From NCBI RefSeq assembly GCF_001281385.1, contig NZ_CP006911.1, positions 310,001 through 374,000 of the forward strand: a stretch of 64,000 nucleotides of DNA, written 5' to 3'. A program made the translations under genes and the position numbers. Shown one piece after another: positions 47,256-58,771 of the stretch. The stretch comes from Candidatus Pseudothioglobus singularis PS1. Lineage in GTDB: Bacteria > Pseudomonadota > Gammaproteobacteria > PS1 > Pseudothioglobaceae. Each line of letters opens with the position of its first letter. Within the stretch, counting starts at the first letter, position 1. Below the pieces are notes generated by a model. That model had not been told where the DNA came from and did no database searches. It worked only from the letters and a program-made list of their open reading frames with translations.

Positions 47256-47725
47256 TTTCTGAGCAAGCAAAAAAAGAGATTGATCTTTGGGTTTCTAAAT
47301 ATCCAGAAGGTCGCGGTAGTTCCGCAGTCATGCAAGCTTTAACAATTGTTCAAAAAGAGAATGGTGGAAGCTTAAATGGTGACTTGATGCAAGCTGTTGC
47401 TGACTACTTAGACATGCCAGCAATTAGTGTCCAAGAAGTTGCAACATTTTATGAAAACTATAACCATAAGCCAGTTGGAAAACATGTTATTCGATTCTGT
47501 CACAACATTTCTTGCATGCTCAATGGATCAGATGAGCTGATTTCCTACTTAGAAGATAAGCTCGAAGTTAAAACAGGACAGGTCAGCAAAGATGGTTTAG
47601 TTAGTGTCAAGAAGGTTGAATGTCTGGGCGCTTGTGTCGGCGGCCCAATGTGCCAGATTGGTGACCAATACCATGAGCATCTAACAACTAATAAACTAGA
47701 TAAAATTTTGGAAGATTTAAAATGA
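47252..47725 (+). CDS. nuoE: NADH-quinone oxidoreductase subunit E
   Basis: This 157-residue thioredoxin-like subunit holds [2Fe-2S] cluster N1a. The cysteines are in CHNISC and, later, [13 protein letters not shown] is a family motif. It overlaps nuoD by 4 bp and nuoF by 4 bp. Confidence 0.96.
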   Translation: MISEQAKKEIDLWVSKYPEGRGSSAVMQALTIVQKENGGSLNGDLMQAVADYLDMPAISVQEVATFYENYNHKPVGKHVIRFCHNISCMLNGSDELISYLEDKLEVKTGQVSKDGLVSVKKVECLGACVGGPMCQIGDQYHEHLTTNKLDKILEDLK

Positions 47726-49023
47726 ATGAAGTTTGCTTTAAGAATATAGATAAAGAGAATCCAGCAAGTCTTGCAACTTATGAAGCACATGGTGGCTACA
47801 AAGTTTGGCGCAAAATTCTTAATGGTGAAATGACACCAGATGAAATTATTGCAGAATTAAAAACCTCAGGACTCAGAGGGCGAGGTGGCGCTGGCTTCCC
47901 AACCGGTTTGAAGTGGAGTTTTATGCCTCGAAACCAAGAGGGTCAGAAATATGTCGTTTGTAACTCAGATGAGGGTGAGCCAGGCACTTGTCATGACCGA
48001 GATATTCTTAGATACAATCCTCACTCTGTGATTGAGGGTATGGCGATTGCTGGATTTGTAATGAATGCATCAGTTGGCTACAACTATATTCGAGGTGAAT
48101 TTATGGAGCCTTATTATCGCTTTGAAGAGGGCTTAAAAGATGCCTATGAGGCTGGCTTACTTGGAAAGAACCTTAAAGGCGGATCTGTGTCTTTTGATTT
48201 ATATACTCATCTTGGGGCTGGTGCATACATTTGTGGAGAGGAGACAGCTTTACTTGAGTCCCTCGAGGGCAAAAAAGGGCAGCCAAGATTTAAACCTCCT
48301 TTTCCAGCCAACGTTGGACTTTATGGAAAACCAACTACCATTAACAATACTGAAACTTTTGCTTCAGTACCTGAAATCCTTTCAAGAGGTGGACAGTGGT
48401 TTGCTGACTTAGGTGTGGAAAATTCTGGAGGAACGAAATGTTTCTCCGTGACTGGCAATGTTAAAAAGCCAGCTAACTTTGAAGTACCAATGGGTACACC
48501 ATTTTCTAAATTACTAGAATTGGCTGGTGGACTAAAAGAAGGTAGAAAACTTAAAGCGGTTATTCCAGGGGGCTCATCAACACCGATTTTAACAGCAGAT
48601 ACTGCTATGCAAATGACCATGGATTACGATAGCATCGCAAATGCTGGATCAATGCTTGGCGCGGGTTCAGTCATTGTTATGGACGACACAACATGCATGG
48701 TTAAAACTTTGACACGTTTAGCACACTTTTACTATGACGAGTCATGTGGTCAGTGCACCCCTTGCAGAGAAGGGACAGGCTGGCTATATAGAATGCTTCA
48801 AAGAATTCTTGACGGAAATGGCAAAAAAGAAGATCTTGATTTACTGTTGTCAGTTGGAGAAAAAATTATGGGAAATACAATCTGTGCTCTTGGAGACGCA
48901 GCTGCAACTCCTGTTGAAAGCTTCATTAAACACTTTAGAGAAGAATTTGAGTACTATATTGAACATGGCAGAAGCATGGTTGAAGTGGAACATAATTTAA
49001 TTGAGGAAGTGGCAAGTGTCTGA
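47722..49023 (+). CDS. nuoF: NADH-quinone oxidoreductase subunit F
   Basis: This 433-residue NADH-binding subunit has the FMN/NADH motif [16 protein letters not shown] and [14 protein letters not shown]. The N3 [4Fe-4S] motif [12 protein letters not shown] has a fourth cysteine further on (NTICALGDA). It accepts hydride from NADH. It overlaps nuoG by 8 bp. Confidence 0.97.
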   Translation: MNEVCFKNIDKENPASLATYEAHGGYKVWRKILNGEMTPDEIIAELKTSGLRGRGGAGFPTGLKWSFMPRNQEGQKYVVCNSDEGEPGTCHDRDILRYNPHSVIEGMAIAGFVMNASVGYNYIRGEFMEPYYRFEEGLKDAYEAGLLGKNLKGGSVSFDLYTHLGAGAYICGEETALLESLEGKKGQPRFKPPFPANVGLYGKPTTINNTETFASVPEILSRGGQWFADLGVENSGGTKCFSVTGNVKKPANFEVPMGTPFSKLLELAGGLKEGRKLKAVIPGGSSTPILTADTAMQMTMDYDSIANAGSMLGAGSVIVMDDTTCMVKTLTRLAHFYYDESCGQCTPCREGTGWLYRMLQRILDGNGKKEDLDLLLSVGEKIMGNTICALGDAAATPVESFIKHFREEFEYYIEHGRSMVEVEHNLIEEVASV

Positions 49024-51256
49024 AATTGAAATTGAAATTGATGGCCAGCTATTGAGCGCTAATCAAGGCGACTCCATTATTACTATTGCGGATAGAGAAG
49101 GAATAGAAGTTCCTCGCTTTTGTTATCACAAAAAGTTGTCAGTTGCGGCAAATTGTAGGATGTGTCTAGTCGATATTGAGGGAGTGCCCAAGGCTCAACC
49201 AGCTTGCTCAACTCCTGCTGCGAGTGGTATGAAAATTCATACAAAAAATGATAAAGCCAAGTTTGCTCAAAAAGCAGTCATGGAGTTTTTATTGATTAAC
49301 CACCCTTTAGATTGTCCTATCTGTGATCAGGGCGGAGAATGCGAACTTCAAGATGTTGCAATGGAATATGGCTCGGATGTTTCGAAATTTAATGAAGGAA
49401 AAAGAATCGTTCCAGATAAAGGCATTGGCGCTCTCATTCAAACAGATATGACAAGATGCATACACTGCACCCGCTGCGTAAGATTTGGTGCTGAAGTCGC
49501 TGGTATTGTGGAGATGGGTGGAACCGGCAGAGGCGAAGGTGTAAAAATTGAACCTTTTTTGACGGAAGGTATTCAGTCAGAGCTTTCAGGTAATATGATT
49601 GACGTTTGTCCAGTGGGCGCTCTCACTTCAAAGCCTTTCAGGTATGAAGCAAGAACTTGGCAAATGAACGCAGTTCAGAGTGTTGCTCGACATGATTTGG
49701 TTGGCTCTAATATCTTTACGCAATCATACAGAGGCAAAGTGAAGAGAGTCGTTGCTAGAGACAATGACTCGGTAAATGAAACATGGATTTCTGATAGAGA
49801 CCGCTTCTCATATGAGGGTTTAAATCATGAGAGTCGCTCACTTAAACCTAAAGTCAAAAAAAATGGTGAATGGCTGGAAGTTGACTGGCAAGAAGCACTT
49901 GCCTTTGCAATTGAAGGGATCAAAAATAATGCAGAGAGACCAGAGCAGTTAGGTGTCTTGGCCTCAAAAAATGCTTCGCTCGAAGAATACTATTTGATGC
50001 AAAAATTAGCTCGCAGCTTTGGAACAGAAAATATTGATTTTCGATTAGATCATGCTAATTTGAGTCCTGGAAGTTCGATGGATTCAAGTATTACTCTATC
50101 TGAAATTGAGTCAGTAGATCATGCATTAATCTTGAGTTCATATACACGTTTAGAGCAGCCTATGATTAACCATCGTATTAGGAAGGCAGTTATTAATGGC
50201 GCAACGGTCAACACAATTAATAGCAAGAAATTTGATTTTAACTTTAAGACAAAAATAGACCTTTTGAGCGCTCCGCAAGCATTATTACCAGCTCTTCAGT
50301 CTATTCTTAAGTCTCTCTATCTAAAGACAAAGGCTGATTTGCCTGAACAGCTATCAAAGGTTAACTCCAGTGATGAGCATGACAAGATTGCCAATGATTT
50401 AATTGCTTCTGAAAATGGAGTAATTGTTTTAGGAGAACATCTAAAGAGTAATCCTAGTAACTCAGTAATTATTAATACTGTCTCTCAAATTGCACAAATT
50501 TCAAATTCAAAAATTGCTAATTTGACGCTTTCAGGTAATGCTCATTCTGCTGAAAAAGTTGGCTTTATTCCAACTAATCAGGGAATGAATGCCTCCTCTA
50601 TGCTCACTGAGAGTTGCAAAGCATTCTTATTAATGGATGTAGACAGTCAGTATGACTTTTTTAATCCAAAGCTAGCAATGGGTTTATTTAACAAGGATGA
50701 CGTCTTTGTTGTTTCACTAACAAGTTTTGAAGATCAATCAACCCTTTTAAGTGCTGATGTTATTCTCCCTATGGCTTCTTTTTATGAAACATCTGGAACT
50801 CATATCAACTTTGATGGAATAGCTCAGTCATTTAGTGCCTCTGTTAAAAGTCCTGGAGACTCTAAGCCTGGATGGAAAATTATCAAAGTAATGGCAGATT
50901 TGCTTGAGCTAGAAGGCTTCAGCTTTGTAGATTCATCACAGGTAGCAGAAGAAGCGCTATTATCCTCAAAGGTGCAGACCCAAATTAATGGCTCCTTTAC
51001 AGAGAGTTTTGAAGACTCAGATATTACAACGCTATGGCAGTATGCTCCTTACGCAATTGATAATGTGACTCGAAGAGCAAAAGCTCTTCAGGAGTCAAAC
51101 ATAGGAAAGATTAATAGTGCATATATTGCAAAGTCAACAGCAAAGAAATTAAGTCTTAGCCAAGATGATCTTTACCTAGGAGTGCCAGTCTCAATCTCAG
51201 ATGATGTCGCAGAAGATTGTGTTTTTGTTCACACTAGTCAGGCCAGAAGGGTTTAG
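49016..51256 (+). CDS. nuoG: NADH-quinone oxidoreductase subunit G
   Basis: This large iron-sulfur subunit has 746 residues. The [2Fe-2S] N1b cysteines are in [15 protein letters not shown]. The N5 site is [14 protein letters not shown], and N4 is in [11 protein letters not shown] with a later CPVGAL. A molybdopterin-oxidoreductase-like domain without cofactor follows. The start is GTG 49016, with GAGGAA 7 nt upstream and inside the nuoF end; the open frame reaches back to TTG 49001. Confidence 0.95.
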   Translation: MSEIEIEIDGQLLSANQGDSIITIADREGIEVPRFCYHKKLSVAANCRMCLVDIEGVPKAQPACSTPAASGMKIHTKNDKAKFAQKAVMEFLLINHPLDCPICDQGGECELQDVAMEYGSDVSKFNEGKRIVPDKGIGALIQTDMTRCIHCTRCVRFGAEVAGIVEMGGTGRGEGVKIEPFLTEGIQSELSGNMIDVCPVGALTSKPFRYEARTWQMNAVQSVARHDLVGSNIFTQSYRGKVKRVVARDNDSVNETWISDRDRFSYEGLNHESRSLKPKVKKNGEWLEVDWQEALAFAIEGIKNNAERPEQLGVLASKNASLEEYYLMQKLARSFGTENIDFRLDHANLSPGSSMDSSITLSEIESVDHALILSSYTRLEQPMINHRIRKAVINGATVNTINSKKFDFNFKTKIDLLSAPQALLPALQSILKSLYLKTKADLPEQLSKVNSSDEHDKIANDLIASENGVIVLGEHLKSNPSNSVIINTVSQIAQISNSKIANLTLSGNAHSAEKVGFIPTNQGMNASSMLTESCKAFLLMDVDSQYDFFNPKLAMGLFNKDDVFVVSLTSFEDQSTLLSADVILPMASFYETSGTHINFDGIAQSFSASVKSPGDSKPGWKIIKVMADLLELEGFSFVDSSQVAEEALLSSKVQTQINGSFTESFEDSDITTLWQYAPYAIDNVTRRAKALQESNIGKINSAYIAKSTAKKLSLSQDDLYLGVPVSISDDVAEDCVFVHTSQARRV

Positions 51257-51268
51257 GGGGAATCGGTT

Positions 51269-52336
51269 ATGTGGCAATCATTCGTCGAGCTTATTCACCA
51301 CTTAATACCTTGGTTTAATGGCGGCTTAGCAGACGTAATAATTATTGTAATTAAAGGTTTAGCATTGATCTTTCCTTTAATTATTGCGATGGCGTATATG
51401 ACCTATGCAGAAAGAAAAGTGATTGGTTTTATGCAGCTAAGAATTGGGCCTAATCGTGTTGGCCCATTTGGCCTTCTGCAGCCATTTGCAGATGTCTTTA
51501 AGATGCTATTTAAAGAAATTATTTTTCCCTCAAAGTCAAACATTTACCTATTTTTATTGGCACCTGTTTTAGCATTTGTGCCAGCAGTCGCAGTTTGGGC
51601 AGTAGTTCCTTTTGGTGAGGATTTTTATATTGCCAACCTAGATATAAGTCTGCTTTATGTGATGGCAATTGGATCAGTGGGTGTATACGGTATTGTTCTC
51701 GCAGGCTGGGCCTCTAATTCAAAATATCCTCTTTTAGGAGCGCTAAGAAGTACAGCGCTTCTTATCTCTTATGAGCTTGTTATAGGTTTTGTTTTAGTAA
51801 CGGTAGTCATGATTGCGAGTTCAGTCAACCTGAATACTGTGGTTGAAAGTCAATCTGGCGGTATATTGAATTGGTATTGGATTCCATTATTTCCAATGAT
51901 GATCGTATTCTGGATTGGTGCATTAGTTGAGACGAATAGAGCGCCTTTTGATGTTGTAGAGGGTGAGTCAGAAATTGTTGGAGGAACGCATGTAGAGTAT
52001 TCTGGAATGCCTTTTGCATTATTTTTTATGGCTGAATACTTCAACATGATATTCATGGCTATGCTTGCGGTTTTGTTATTCTTTGGTGGTTGGCATTCCC
52101 CATTTGATGGCATTCCATATCTTGAGAGTTGGTTTGCATTTGTTCCGGATTTAATTTGGCTTTTGGCTAAGATGAGTTTCTTTTTATTCTTGTATTTTTG
52201 GATACGTGCCTCATTCCCTAGATTTAGGTATGACCAAATTATGCGATTATGTTGGAAGGTTTTCTTGCCATTGACAATTGTTTGGATATTTGTCGTGGCA
52301 TTGATGACTCAATTAAATATTGGACCTTGGTTTTAA
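51269..52336 (+). CDS. nuoH: NADH-quinone oxidoreductase subunit H
   Basis: This 355-residue membrane subunit lies next to the quinone channel and has about eight helices. Signatures: AERKVIGFMQLRIGPNRVGPFGLLQPFAD and ETNRAPFDVVEGESEIVGG, whose carboxylates take part in proton coupling. Confidence 0.97.
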   Translation: MWQSFVELIHHLIPWFNGGLADVIIIVIKGLALIFPLIIAMAYMTYAERKVIGFMQLRIGPNRVGPFGLLQPFADVFKMLFKEIIFPSKSNIYLFLLAPVLAFVPAVAVWAVVPFGEDFYIANLDISLLYVMAIGSVGVYGIVLAGWASNSKYPLLGALRSTALLISYELVIGFVLVTVVMIASSVNLNTVVESQSGGILNWYWIPLFPMMIVFWIGALVETNRAPFDVVEGESEIVGGTHVEYSGMPFALFFMAEYFNMIFMAMLAVLLFFGGWHSPFDGIPYLESWFAFVPDLIWLLAKMSFFLFLYFWIRASFPRFRYDQIMRLCWKVFLPLTIVWIFVVALMTQLNIGPWF

Positions 52337-52348
52337 GGAGAATGAGAA

Positions 52349-52840
52349 ATGATCAATAAAGTTAAAAAATTAGTGAATGACTTTAGCCTTGGTGAGCTAC
52401 GAACTGGCCTCAAGGTCACAAGTAAAGAGCTTGTTAATAAAAAAATCACTGTCCAATTCCCTGAGGAGCGAACACCGATTTCTCCTAGATTTAGGGGCCT
52501 TCATGCCTTGCGTCGTTATCCAAATGGTGAAGAGAGATGTATAGCATGCAAACTGTGTGAAGCAGTCTGCCCAGCAAATGCAATCACAATTGACTCAGAA
52601 ATGAGAGAAGATGGAACGAGAAGAACAACCCAATATGATATTGATTTATTTAAGTGTATTTTTTGTGGTTTTTGTGAAGAAGCATGCCCAGTTGATGCAA
52701 TTGTTGAGACGCATATCTTTGATTATGCATTCGAGTCAAGAGAGGGAAGTATTATTGATAAAAAAAGCCTATTAGCTATTGGCGATGAAAATGAAGAGGC
52801 CATTAATAAGGCTAGATTAGAAGACTCCAAATATAGGTAA
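52349..52840 (+). CDS. nuoI: NADH-quinone oxidoreductase subunit I
   Basis: This 163-residue ferredoxin-like subunit has two [4Fe-4S] motifs, [12 protein letters not shown] and [12 protein letters not shown] (clusters N6a and N6b). [11 protein letters not shown] precedes the first. It passes electrons toward N2 in NuoB. Confidence 0.97.
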   Translation: MINKVKKLVNDFSLGELRTGLKVTSKELVNKKITVQFPEERTPISPRFRGLHALRRYPNGEERCIACKLCEAVCPANAITIDSEMREDGTRRTTQYDIDLFKCIFCGFCEEACPVDAIVETHIFDYAFESREGSIIDKKSLLAIGDENEEAINKARLEDSKYR

Positions 52841-52848
52841 GGGCTGTT

Positions 52849-53463
52849 ATGGAATTTACATCAATCTTATTTTATGTGTTCTCGTTTTTCTTTGTCGTGA
52901 GCTCATTTGTGATGATTACCTCTAGAAATACTGCAAAAGCAGCACTCTGGCTCATCCTGACTTTTTTCAGTGCAGCAAGTCTCTGGCTACTTCTTGAAGC
53001 AGAGTTTTTGGCTATCACACTCATATTGATTTATGTGGGTGCTGTTATGGTTCTTTTCATGTTTGTAATCAAGATGCTGGACACAGAGCAGTCAACACTT
53101 AGAGCTCAGTTTACGCGTTATCTTCCTCTGGGTATTTTTGTATCCATTGTAGTCATTGTTCAAATGGCCCTAGTTTTGAACGCTGGTCCTTTCGATCTTG
53201 AGGTAGTAGGAATGCCAGAAAAACATGGTTCATCTTATAGCAATATTACTGCTATTGCTGAGCAGCTTTATACAATCTATGTCTATCCATTTGAACTCGC
53301 AGCGATACTTCTATTGATTGCAATTATTGCAGCAATAACCCTAGTTCACAGGAATCAGATTAATAGTAAGAAACAAATTATTTCAGAGCAAATCAACGTT
53401 CAAGCAAAAGATAGGATGAAGTTTGCTACTATCAATAAAGATAAAGTTAAGGAGTCAAAATGA
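52849..53463 (+). CDS. nuoJ: NADH-quinone oxidoreductase subunit J
   Basis: This 204-residue membrane subunit has five hydrophobic segments. The conserved third helix [17 protein letters not shown] contains the pi-bulge region. The tail after about 170 is polar and lysine-rich. It overlaps nuoK by 4 bp. Confidence 0.95.
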   Translation: MEFTSILFYVFSFFFVVSSFVMITSRNTAKAALWLILTFFSAASLWLLLEAEFLAITLILIYVGAVMVLFMFVIKMLDTEQSTLRAQFTRYLPLGIFVSIVVIVQMALVLNAGPFDLEVVGMPEKHGSSYSNITAIAEQLYTIYVYPFELAAILLLIAIIAAITLVHRNQINSKKQIISEQINVQAKDRMKFATINKDKVKESK

Positions 53464-53765
53464 TAGCACTTTCTGACTACCTGATTCTCAGCTCAATTGT
53501 TTTTTGTATTGGTCTTGCTGGAATATTTATCAATAGAACAAACATCATCATGATATTGATGTGTGTTGAGTTAATTTTGGCGGCAGTTAATACAAACTTT
53601 ATTGCCTTTTCTTTTTATGGCTCAGATCTGTCTGGACAAATATTTGTATTCTTTATTTTGACAGTGGCTGCAGCAGAGGTTGCTATTGGCCTTGCGATTT
53701 TGACATTGATGTACAGAAATCGTGGCTCGATAGATATTGATGTCACTAATACTTTGAAGGGGTAG
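53460..53765 (+). CDS. nuoK: NADH-quinone oxidoreductase subunit K
   Basis: This 101-residue membrane subunit has three helices, with glutamates in the second and third ([10 protein letters not shown] and [11 protein letters not shown]) that serve proton transfer. The length is exactly that of the family. Confidence 0.96.
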   Translation: MIALSDYLILSSIVFCIGLAGIFINRTNIIMILMCVELILAAVNTNFIAFSFYGSDLSGQIFVFFILTVAAAEVAIGLAILTLMYRNRGSIDIDVTNTLKG

Positions 53766-53767
53766 TG

Positions 53768-55729
53768 ATGCTTAATATTTACTTGACCATTGTTCTAGCA
53801 CCCTTGATTGGCTCTCTGATTGTAGGACTTGCAGGCAATCAATTAGGCAGAAAGTTATCTCATTCTATTACCATTCTGGGCGTTGCTATTTCTACTGTTC
53901 TATCTCTATATGTATTCAATCACCACGTTTTAAATGATGCTGATATTTTTAACCAAAATATATACACATGGATGCAAATTGGAAGCCTCAATATTAGTGT
54001 AGGGTTTCTAGTCGATAATCTTACCGCGGTGATGCTGGTCGTTGTTTCATTTGTTTCTCTAATGGTCCATATATACACCATTGGCTACATGCATGATGAT
54101 AAGGGCTACACTAAATTTTTTAGTTACATATCCCTTTTTACTTTTGCAATGTTTACCCTTGTAATCTCAAACAATTTCATGCAGCTCTTCTTTGGATGGG
54201 AGGCTGTTGGATTGGTGTCTTATCTTTTGATTGGATTTTGGCATCACAAAGAATCAGCGATTGAAGCAAATCTTAAAGCTTTCCTTGTGAACCGTGTTGG
54301 AGACTTTGGCTTCCTTTTAGGAATTGCCTTCGTTCTAATGTTTTTTGGAACGCTTGACTATGCTGAAACATTCAGTCAAAAAGAGCTCATTGTAGGGCAA
54401 ACATTATTTGGTGATTTTTCTGCTATAACGGTTGTATGTCTTCTACTCTTTGTTGGAGCAATGGGCAAGTCGGCCCAGGTCCCACTCCACGTTTGGCTGC
54501 CAGGATCAATGGAAGGCCCAACGCCAATCTCAGCGTTGATTCACGCTGCAACGATGGTTACTGCAGGTATATTCATGGTGTCTCGTATGTCACCTCTATT
54601 TGAATTAAGTGATGTAGCATTGACAGTTGTTATGGTTATCGGTGCAATCACTGCATTATTTATGGGATTGCTTGGAATTGTTCAAAATGACATTAAAAAA
54701 GTCGTTGCTTATTCAACCCTCTCTCAGCTTGGCTATATGACTGTTGCACTTGGAGTCAGCGCCTACTCTGTTGCGATATTTCACCTCATGACGCATGCCT
54801 TTTTTAAAGCGTTACTTTTTTTGGCAGCTGGTTCTGTCATTGTCGCTCTGCACCACGAACAAGATATCAGAAAAATGGGTGGCCTCAGAAAGAAAATGCC
54901 TATCACTTATATGACCTCGCTTCTAGGTACGTTGGCTTTAATCGGATTCCCTGGATTTGCAGGCTTCTATTCAAAAGATATGATTATTGAAGCCGTACAT
55001 TATTCTGATTTGCCTTTTGCAGGATGGGCCTACTTCGCTGTTGTGCTGGGCGTATTTATAACTGCCTTTTATAGTTTGAGATTATTGTTCTTAGTTTTTC
55101 ATGGTGAATCTAGAGTTGATAGCCATACTGAGGAGCACCTTCATGAGACTGCTCCATCAATAACGGTACCCCTAGTTCTCCTTGCAATACCCTCAGTTGT
55201 AATAGGTTACTTTACTATTGAGCCCATGTTATTTGGCGGATGGCTAGAAAATGCAATTACTATCGATTCATCGCACCATGCTTTAGACAAACTTAAAAGT
55301 CATTTCCACTCTGCATTCGCACTCATAACTCATTCTGTAGTTACACTTCCATTCTGGATGATGATTGGCGGCGGTATTACAGCGTGGGTGTTTTGTTTGT
55401 ATCGAACTGATTGGGCAGAGATGATTCAGTCTAAACTCAAGAGAACCAACTATGTGCTGAACTCTCTTTATGGCTTTGATAAGTTAAATGAAATTATCTT
55501 TGTGAAGGGTGCACTTAAGATTGGTAATCTCCTTTGGAAGGTCTCAGATATGGCTTTAATTGACAAGCTACTTGTCAATGGGAGTGCGAAATTTACACGT
55601 TATTTGGGCGCCTTCATAAGACCTGTTCAGACTGGCTATGTCTACCACTATGCATTCTTTATGATAGTAAGTTTGATGCTTGTTTTGGGTTGGGTGTTAA
55701 TCGCTTCAGATTATTCATTTTTAAGTTAA
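53768..55729 (+). CDS. nuoL: NADH-quinone oxidoreductase subunit L
   Basis: This antiporter-like proton-pumping subunit of 653 residues has about 16 helices and a long lateral helix near the C-terminus. Motifs: FFGWEAVGLVSYLLIGFW (pump glutamate), LHVWLPGSMEGPTPISALIHAATMV and KKVVAYSTLSQLGYM. ATG 53768 is used instead of GTG 53765. Confidence 0.96.
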   Translation: MLNIYLTIVLAPLIGSLIVGLAGNQLGRKLSHSITILGVAISTVLSLYVFNHHVLNDADIFNQNIYTWMQIGSLNISVGFLVDNLTAVMLVVVSFVSLMVHIYTIGYMHDDKGYTKFFSYISLFTFAMFTLVISNNFMQLFFGWEAVGLVSYLLIGFWHHKESAIEANLKAFLVNRVGDFGFLLGIAFVLMFFGTLDYAETFSQKELIVGQTLFGDFSAITVVCLLLFVGAMGKSAQVPLHVWLPGSMEGPTPISALIHAATMVTAGIFMVSRMSPLFELSDVALTVVMVIGAITALFMGLLGIVQNDIKKVVAYSTLSQLGYMTVALGVSAYSVAIFHLMTHAFFKALLFLAAGSVIVALHHEQDIRKMGGLRKKMPITYMTSLLGTLALIGFPGFAGFYSKDMIIEAVHYSDLPFAGWAYFAVVLGVFITAFYSLRLLFLVFHGESRVDSHTEEHLHETAPSITVPLVLLAIPSVVIGYFTIEPMLFGGWLENAITIDSSHHALDKLKSHFHSAFALITHSVVTLPFWMMIGGGITAWVFCLYRTDWAEMIQSKLKRTNYVLNSLYGFDKLNEIIFVKGALKIGNLLWKVSDMALIDKLLVNGSAKFTRYLGAFIRPVQTGYVYHYAFFMIVSLMLVLGWVLIASDYSFLS

Positions 55730-55738
55730 GGTAGAAGT

Positions 55739-57286
55739 ATGGATTCATTGCTAAGTATTTTGATTTGGTTGCCTATTTTTGGAGCTGGTGCAGTACTGTT
55801 GATTGGAAATAATAGAAGCCAACTTGCAAGATGGGTCAGCGCTGGCATATCAATACTCGTCTTTCTTTTATCTATAAATTTGTTTTTAGACTTTGATACA
55901 AATACATCATCGATGCAGTTTGTTGAAAAAATGAGCTGGATTTCTCAGTTTAATATTTTTTATCATCTGGGAATAGATGGAATTTCAATGCCTTTGATTA
56001 TCTTGACTACTTTTTCTACAATATTGGTCATCATTGCTGGGTGGGAGGTTATTAAAAATAGGGTGGCTGATTACATGGCTGCATTTTTAATGATGGAGGG
56101 GATCATTATTGGTGTCTTCTCAGCAATGGACTCAATGCTTTACTATGTTTTTTGGGAAGCTTCATTAATACCAATGCTTCTAATCATAGGAGTTTGGGGT
56201 GGTCAAAATCGTGTTTATGCCGCAATTAAGTTCTTTTTGTACACATTCCTAGGTTCGGTATTTATGCTTGTTTCACTCATTTATATGTACAACCTTGGTG
56301 GTTCATTTGCTATTTCTGATATGCATTCTTTGCCATTAACATTGAGTCAGCAGAGCTGGATTTTTTGGGCATTTTTCCTTGCATTTGCGGTCAAAGTTCC
56401 AATGTTTCCAGTTCATACATGGCTTCCTGATGCCCACGTTCAGGCACCAACAGGGGGCTCAGTAATTCTAGCTGCTATTATGTTGAAAATGGGTGGTTAT
56501 GGATTCTTTAGATTCTCACTACCTATAACGCCAGATGCATCATCCTATTTTTCTTTTGTTGTCATCGTGCTCTCATTAATTGCCATTGTCTATATTGGCT
56601 TCGTTGCTTTAGTTCAAAAAGACATGAAGAAATTAATTGCTTACTCCTCAATCTCTCATATGGGGTTCGTTACTTTAGGTGTCTTCGCTTTATTCTCAAT
56701 TATGAAAATGGACTCAAATGGTGAACTTATATCGATTGCTGGAGCAAGTATTGAAAGTGCATACCTTGGGCTAGAGGGAGCAATGATTCAAATGGTTTCT
56801 CATGGCTTCATATCTGCCGCTATGTTCTTGGTAGTTGGCGTGCTATATGATCGTCTTCATTCCAGGGAAATTTCTACTTACGGTGGTGTTGTCAATTCAA
56901 TGCCAAAATTTACAGGTTTTGCTGTTTTGTTTGCAATGGCAAATGCTGGACTCCCAGGTACCTCCGGTTTTGTTGGAGAATTTATGGTCATCCTAGGTGC
57001 GCTTCAAGCAAATTTTTGGTACGCATTTTTAGCTGCTATGACTCTGATAGTTGGTGCGGCATATACACTATGGATGGTTAAACGGGTATTTTGGGGACCA
57101 ATTGTCAATCCAGATGTAAAAACGCTGAGTGATGTTAACGCCAGAGAATTTGGTGTCCTTTCAATTCTTGCGGTGGCGGTATTGTGGATGGGTATTTATC
57201 CTCAGCCCGTAATTGAGGTAATGCATATTTCTATCGCAAACCTTTTAGAGCAGTCCCTTACGACTAAAATACCAGCTATATTATGA
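55739..57286 (+). CDS. nuoM: NADH-quinone oxidoreductase subunit M
   Basis: This 515-residue antiporter-like subunit has FWEASLIPMLLIIGVWG with the pumping glutamate. VPMFPVHTWLPDAHVQAPTGGSVILA and KKLIAYSSISHMGFV follow. The length is normal. It overlaps nuoN by 4 bp. Confidence 0.97.
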   Translation: MDSLLSILIWLPIFGAGAVLLIGNNRSQLARWVSAGISILVFLLSINLFLDFDTNTSSMQFVEKMSWISQFNIFYHLGIDGISMPLIILTTFSTILVIIAGWEVIKNRVADYMAAFLMMEGIIIGVFSAMDSMLYYVFWEASLIPMLLIIGVWGGQNRVYAAIKFFLYTFLGSVFMLVSLIYMYNLGGSFAISDMHSLPLTLSQQSWIFWAFFLAFAVKVPMFPVHTWLPDAHVQAPTGGSVILAAIMLKMGGYGFFRFSLPITPDASSYFSFVVIVLSLIAIVYIGFVALVQKDMKKLIAYSSISHMGFVTLGVFALFSIMKMDSNGELISIAGASIESAYLGLEGAMIQMVSHGFISAAMFLVVGVLYDRLHSREISTYGGVVNSMPKFTGFAVLFAMANAGLPGTSGFVGEFMVILGALQANFWYAFLAAMTLIVGAAYTLWMVKRVFWGPIVNPDVKTLSDVNAREFGVLSILAVAVLWMGIYPQPVIEVMHISIANLLEQSLTTKIPAIL

Positions 57287-58731
57287 TGAATTTTAACTTT
57301 AATGTTTCAGAACTAATCTTTATTTTGCCGGAGCTTTTTCTCCTAAGCGCAATTTCTTTTATTTTATTATTTGATTTATTTGTTAGTGAGAAATACAAAA
57401 AATATTCTTATCATTTGTCTCAATTGGCGCTAATAATTACAGGTTTTCTTGCGTTTAATCTAATTGGTGAGAGCGCAACTATTTTCTCTGGGACATTCGT
57501 GCTGGATAATTTAGGCTCAACCTTTAAAGTATTTGTTCTTGGGTTTTCAGTGATTGCGCTTGTTTACTCTCGTCAATACCTTATAGTCCATGAGCTATTA
57601 AGGAACGAATATTTCATTCTTGCGCTAATGTCCATCCTTGGAATGATGATTATGATATCTGGACATAGCCTCCTTACTTTGTATTTGGGATTGGAAATAA
57701 TGTCACTCTCACTTTATGCACTTATAGCAACTGCAAGGGATAGAGCCTTTGCGATTGAGGCAGCATTAAAGTATTTTGTTTTAGGTGCTATTGCTTCAGG
57801 CTTGCTGCTGTATGGAATGTCGATGATCTATGGCATAACTGGTGGCTTAGATATTGCCCAGATATCAAATTTTGCAAGTTCATCCACACTAGAATCTCAA
57901 GAAACATTGATTCTTAATTTTGGTCTAGTTTTTCTTGTAATCGGTGTTGCTTTCAAACTTGGTGCAGTTCCTTTTCATATGTGGGTGCCAGATGTCTATC
58001 AAGGCTCACCTACTTCAGTCACAATGTTTCTATCAACGGTTCCAAAGATTGCGGCAGTTGCCTTATTAGTTCGACTGCTTATTGATGGTTTGGGTAATTT
58101 TCAGCAGTATTGGGCTGATTTATTTATGATCCTAGCTGTCCTTTCCATTGCTATCGGATCGCTAGTTGCATTGACTCAAGTGAATATTAAAAGAATGCTC
58201 GCTTATTCAACTATATCGCATGTAGGGTTTGTACTCCTGGGCTTTATGACAGGAGTTTTAGAGGGTTATGGTTCAGCTGTATTTTATGTATTGGCTTATA
58301 TTCTAATGAGTCTAGCAGCTTTTGGGTCCATCATAGCGCTGAATAGAAATGGTTTTGAAGCTGACCAAGTTTCAGACTTTAAAGGCCTTAGTAAGCACTC
58401 TCCATGGTTTGCTCTAATTATGCTTGTGGTAATGCTGTCAATGGCAGGAGTTCCTCCTTTTATTGGGTTTTATTCTAAGCTATTTATCCTTCAACAGGTG
58501 ATATCTGAGGGTTACGTCATTCTGGCAGTCGTAGCAGTTATTTTTGCAGTCATCAGTGCTTATTATTATTTACAAGTCATTAAAACCATGTACTTTGACG
58601 AGTCAGATAAAGAAATTATTGTCTCCGCTCCAATTGATCTAAAGGTTGTTCTGTCCTTAAATGGTATCCTGATATTAATCATTGGCTTAATGCCGAGTTT
58701 TTGGATGAATCTATCTGTTTCACTCTTCTAA
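57283..58731 (+). CDS. nuoN: NADH-quinone oxidoreductase subunit N
   Basis: This 482-residue antiporter-like subunit is the last of the operon. Motifs: LYLGLEIMSLSLYALIA, FKLGAVPFHMWVPDVYQGSPTSVT and KRMLAYSTISHVGFVLLG. With it the operon encodes all 13 to 14 core subunits A-N. Confidence 0.97.
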   Translation: MMNFNFNVSELIFILPELFLLSAISFILLFDLFVSEKYKKYSYHLSQLALIITGFLAFNLIGESATIFSGTFVLDNLGSTFKVFVLGFSVIALVYSRQYLIVHELLRNEYFILALMSILGMMIMISGHSLLTLYLGLEIMSLSLYALIATARDRAFAIEAALKYFVLGAIASGLLLYGMSMIYGITGGLDIAQISNFASSSTLESQETLILNFGLVFLVIGVAFKLGAVPFHMWVPDVYQGSPTSVTMFLSTVPKIAAVALLVRLLIDGLGNFQQYWADLFMILAVLSIAIGSLVALTQVNIKRMLAYSTISHVGFVLLGFMTGVLEGYGSAVFYVLAYILMSLAAFGSIIALNRNGFEADQVSDFKGLSKHSPWFALIMLVVMLSMAGVPPFIGFYSKLFILQQVISEGYVILAVVAVIFAVISAYYYLQVIKTMYFDESDKEIIVSAPIDLKVVLSLNGILILIIGLMPSFWMNLSVSLF

Positions 58732-58771
58732 CTGACCCAAGTTTTTATTAGATTTTCTGTAGAATGGCTTT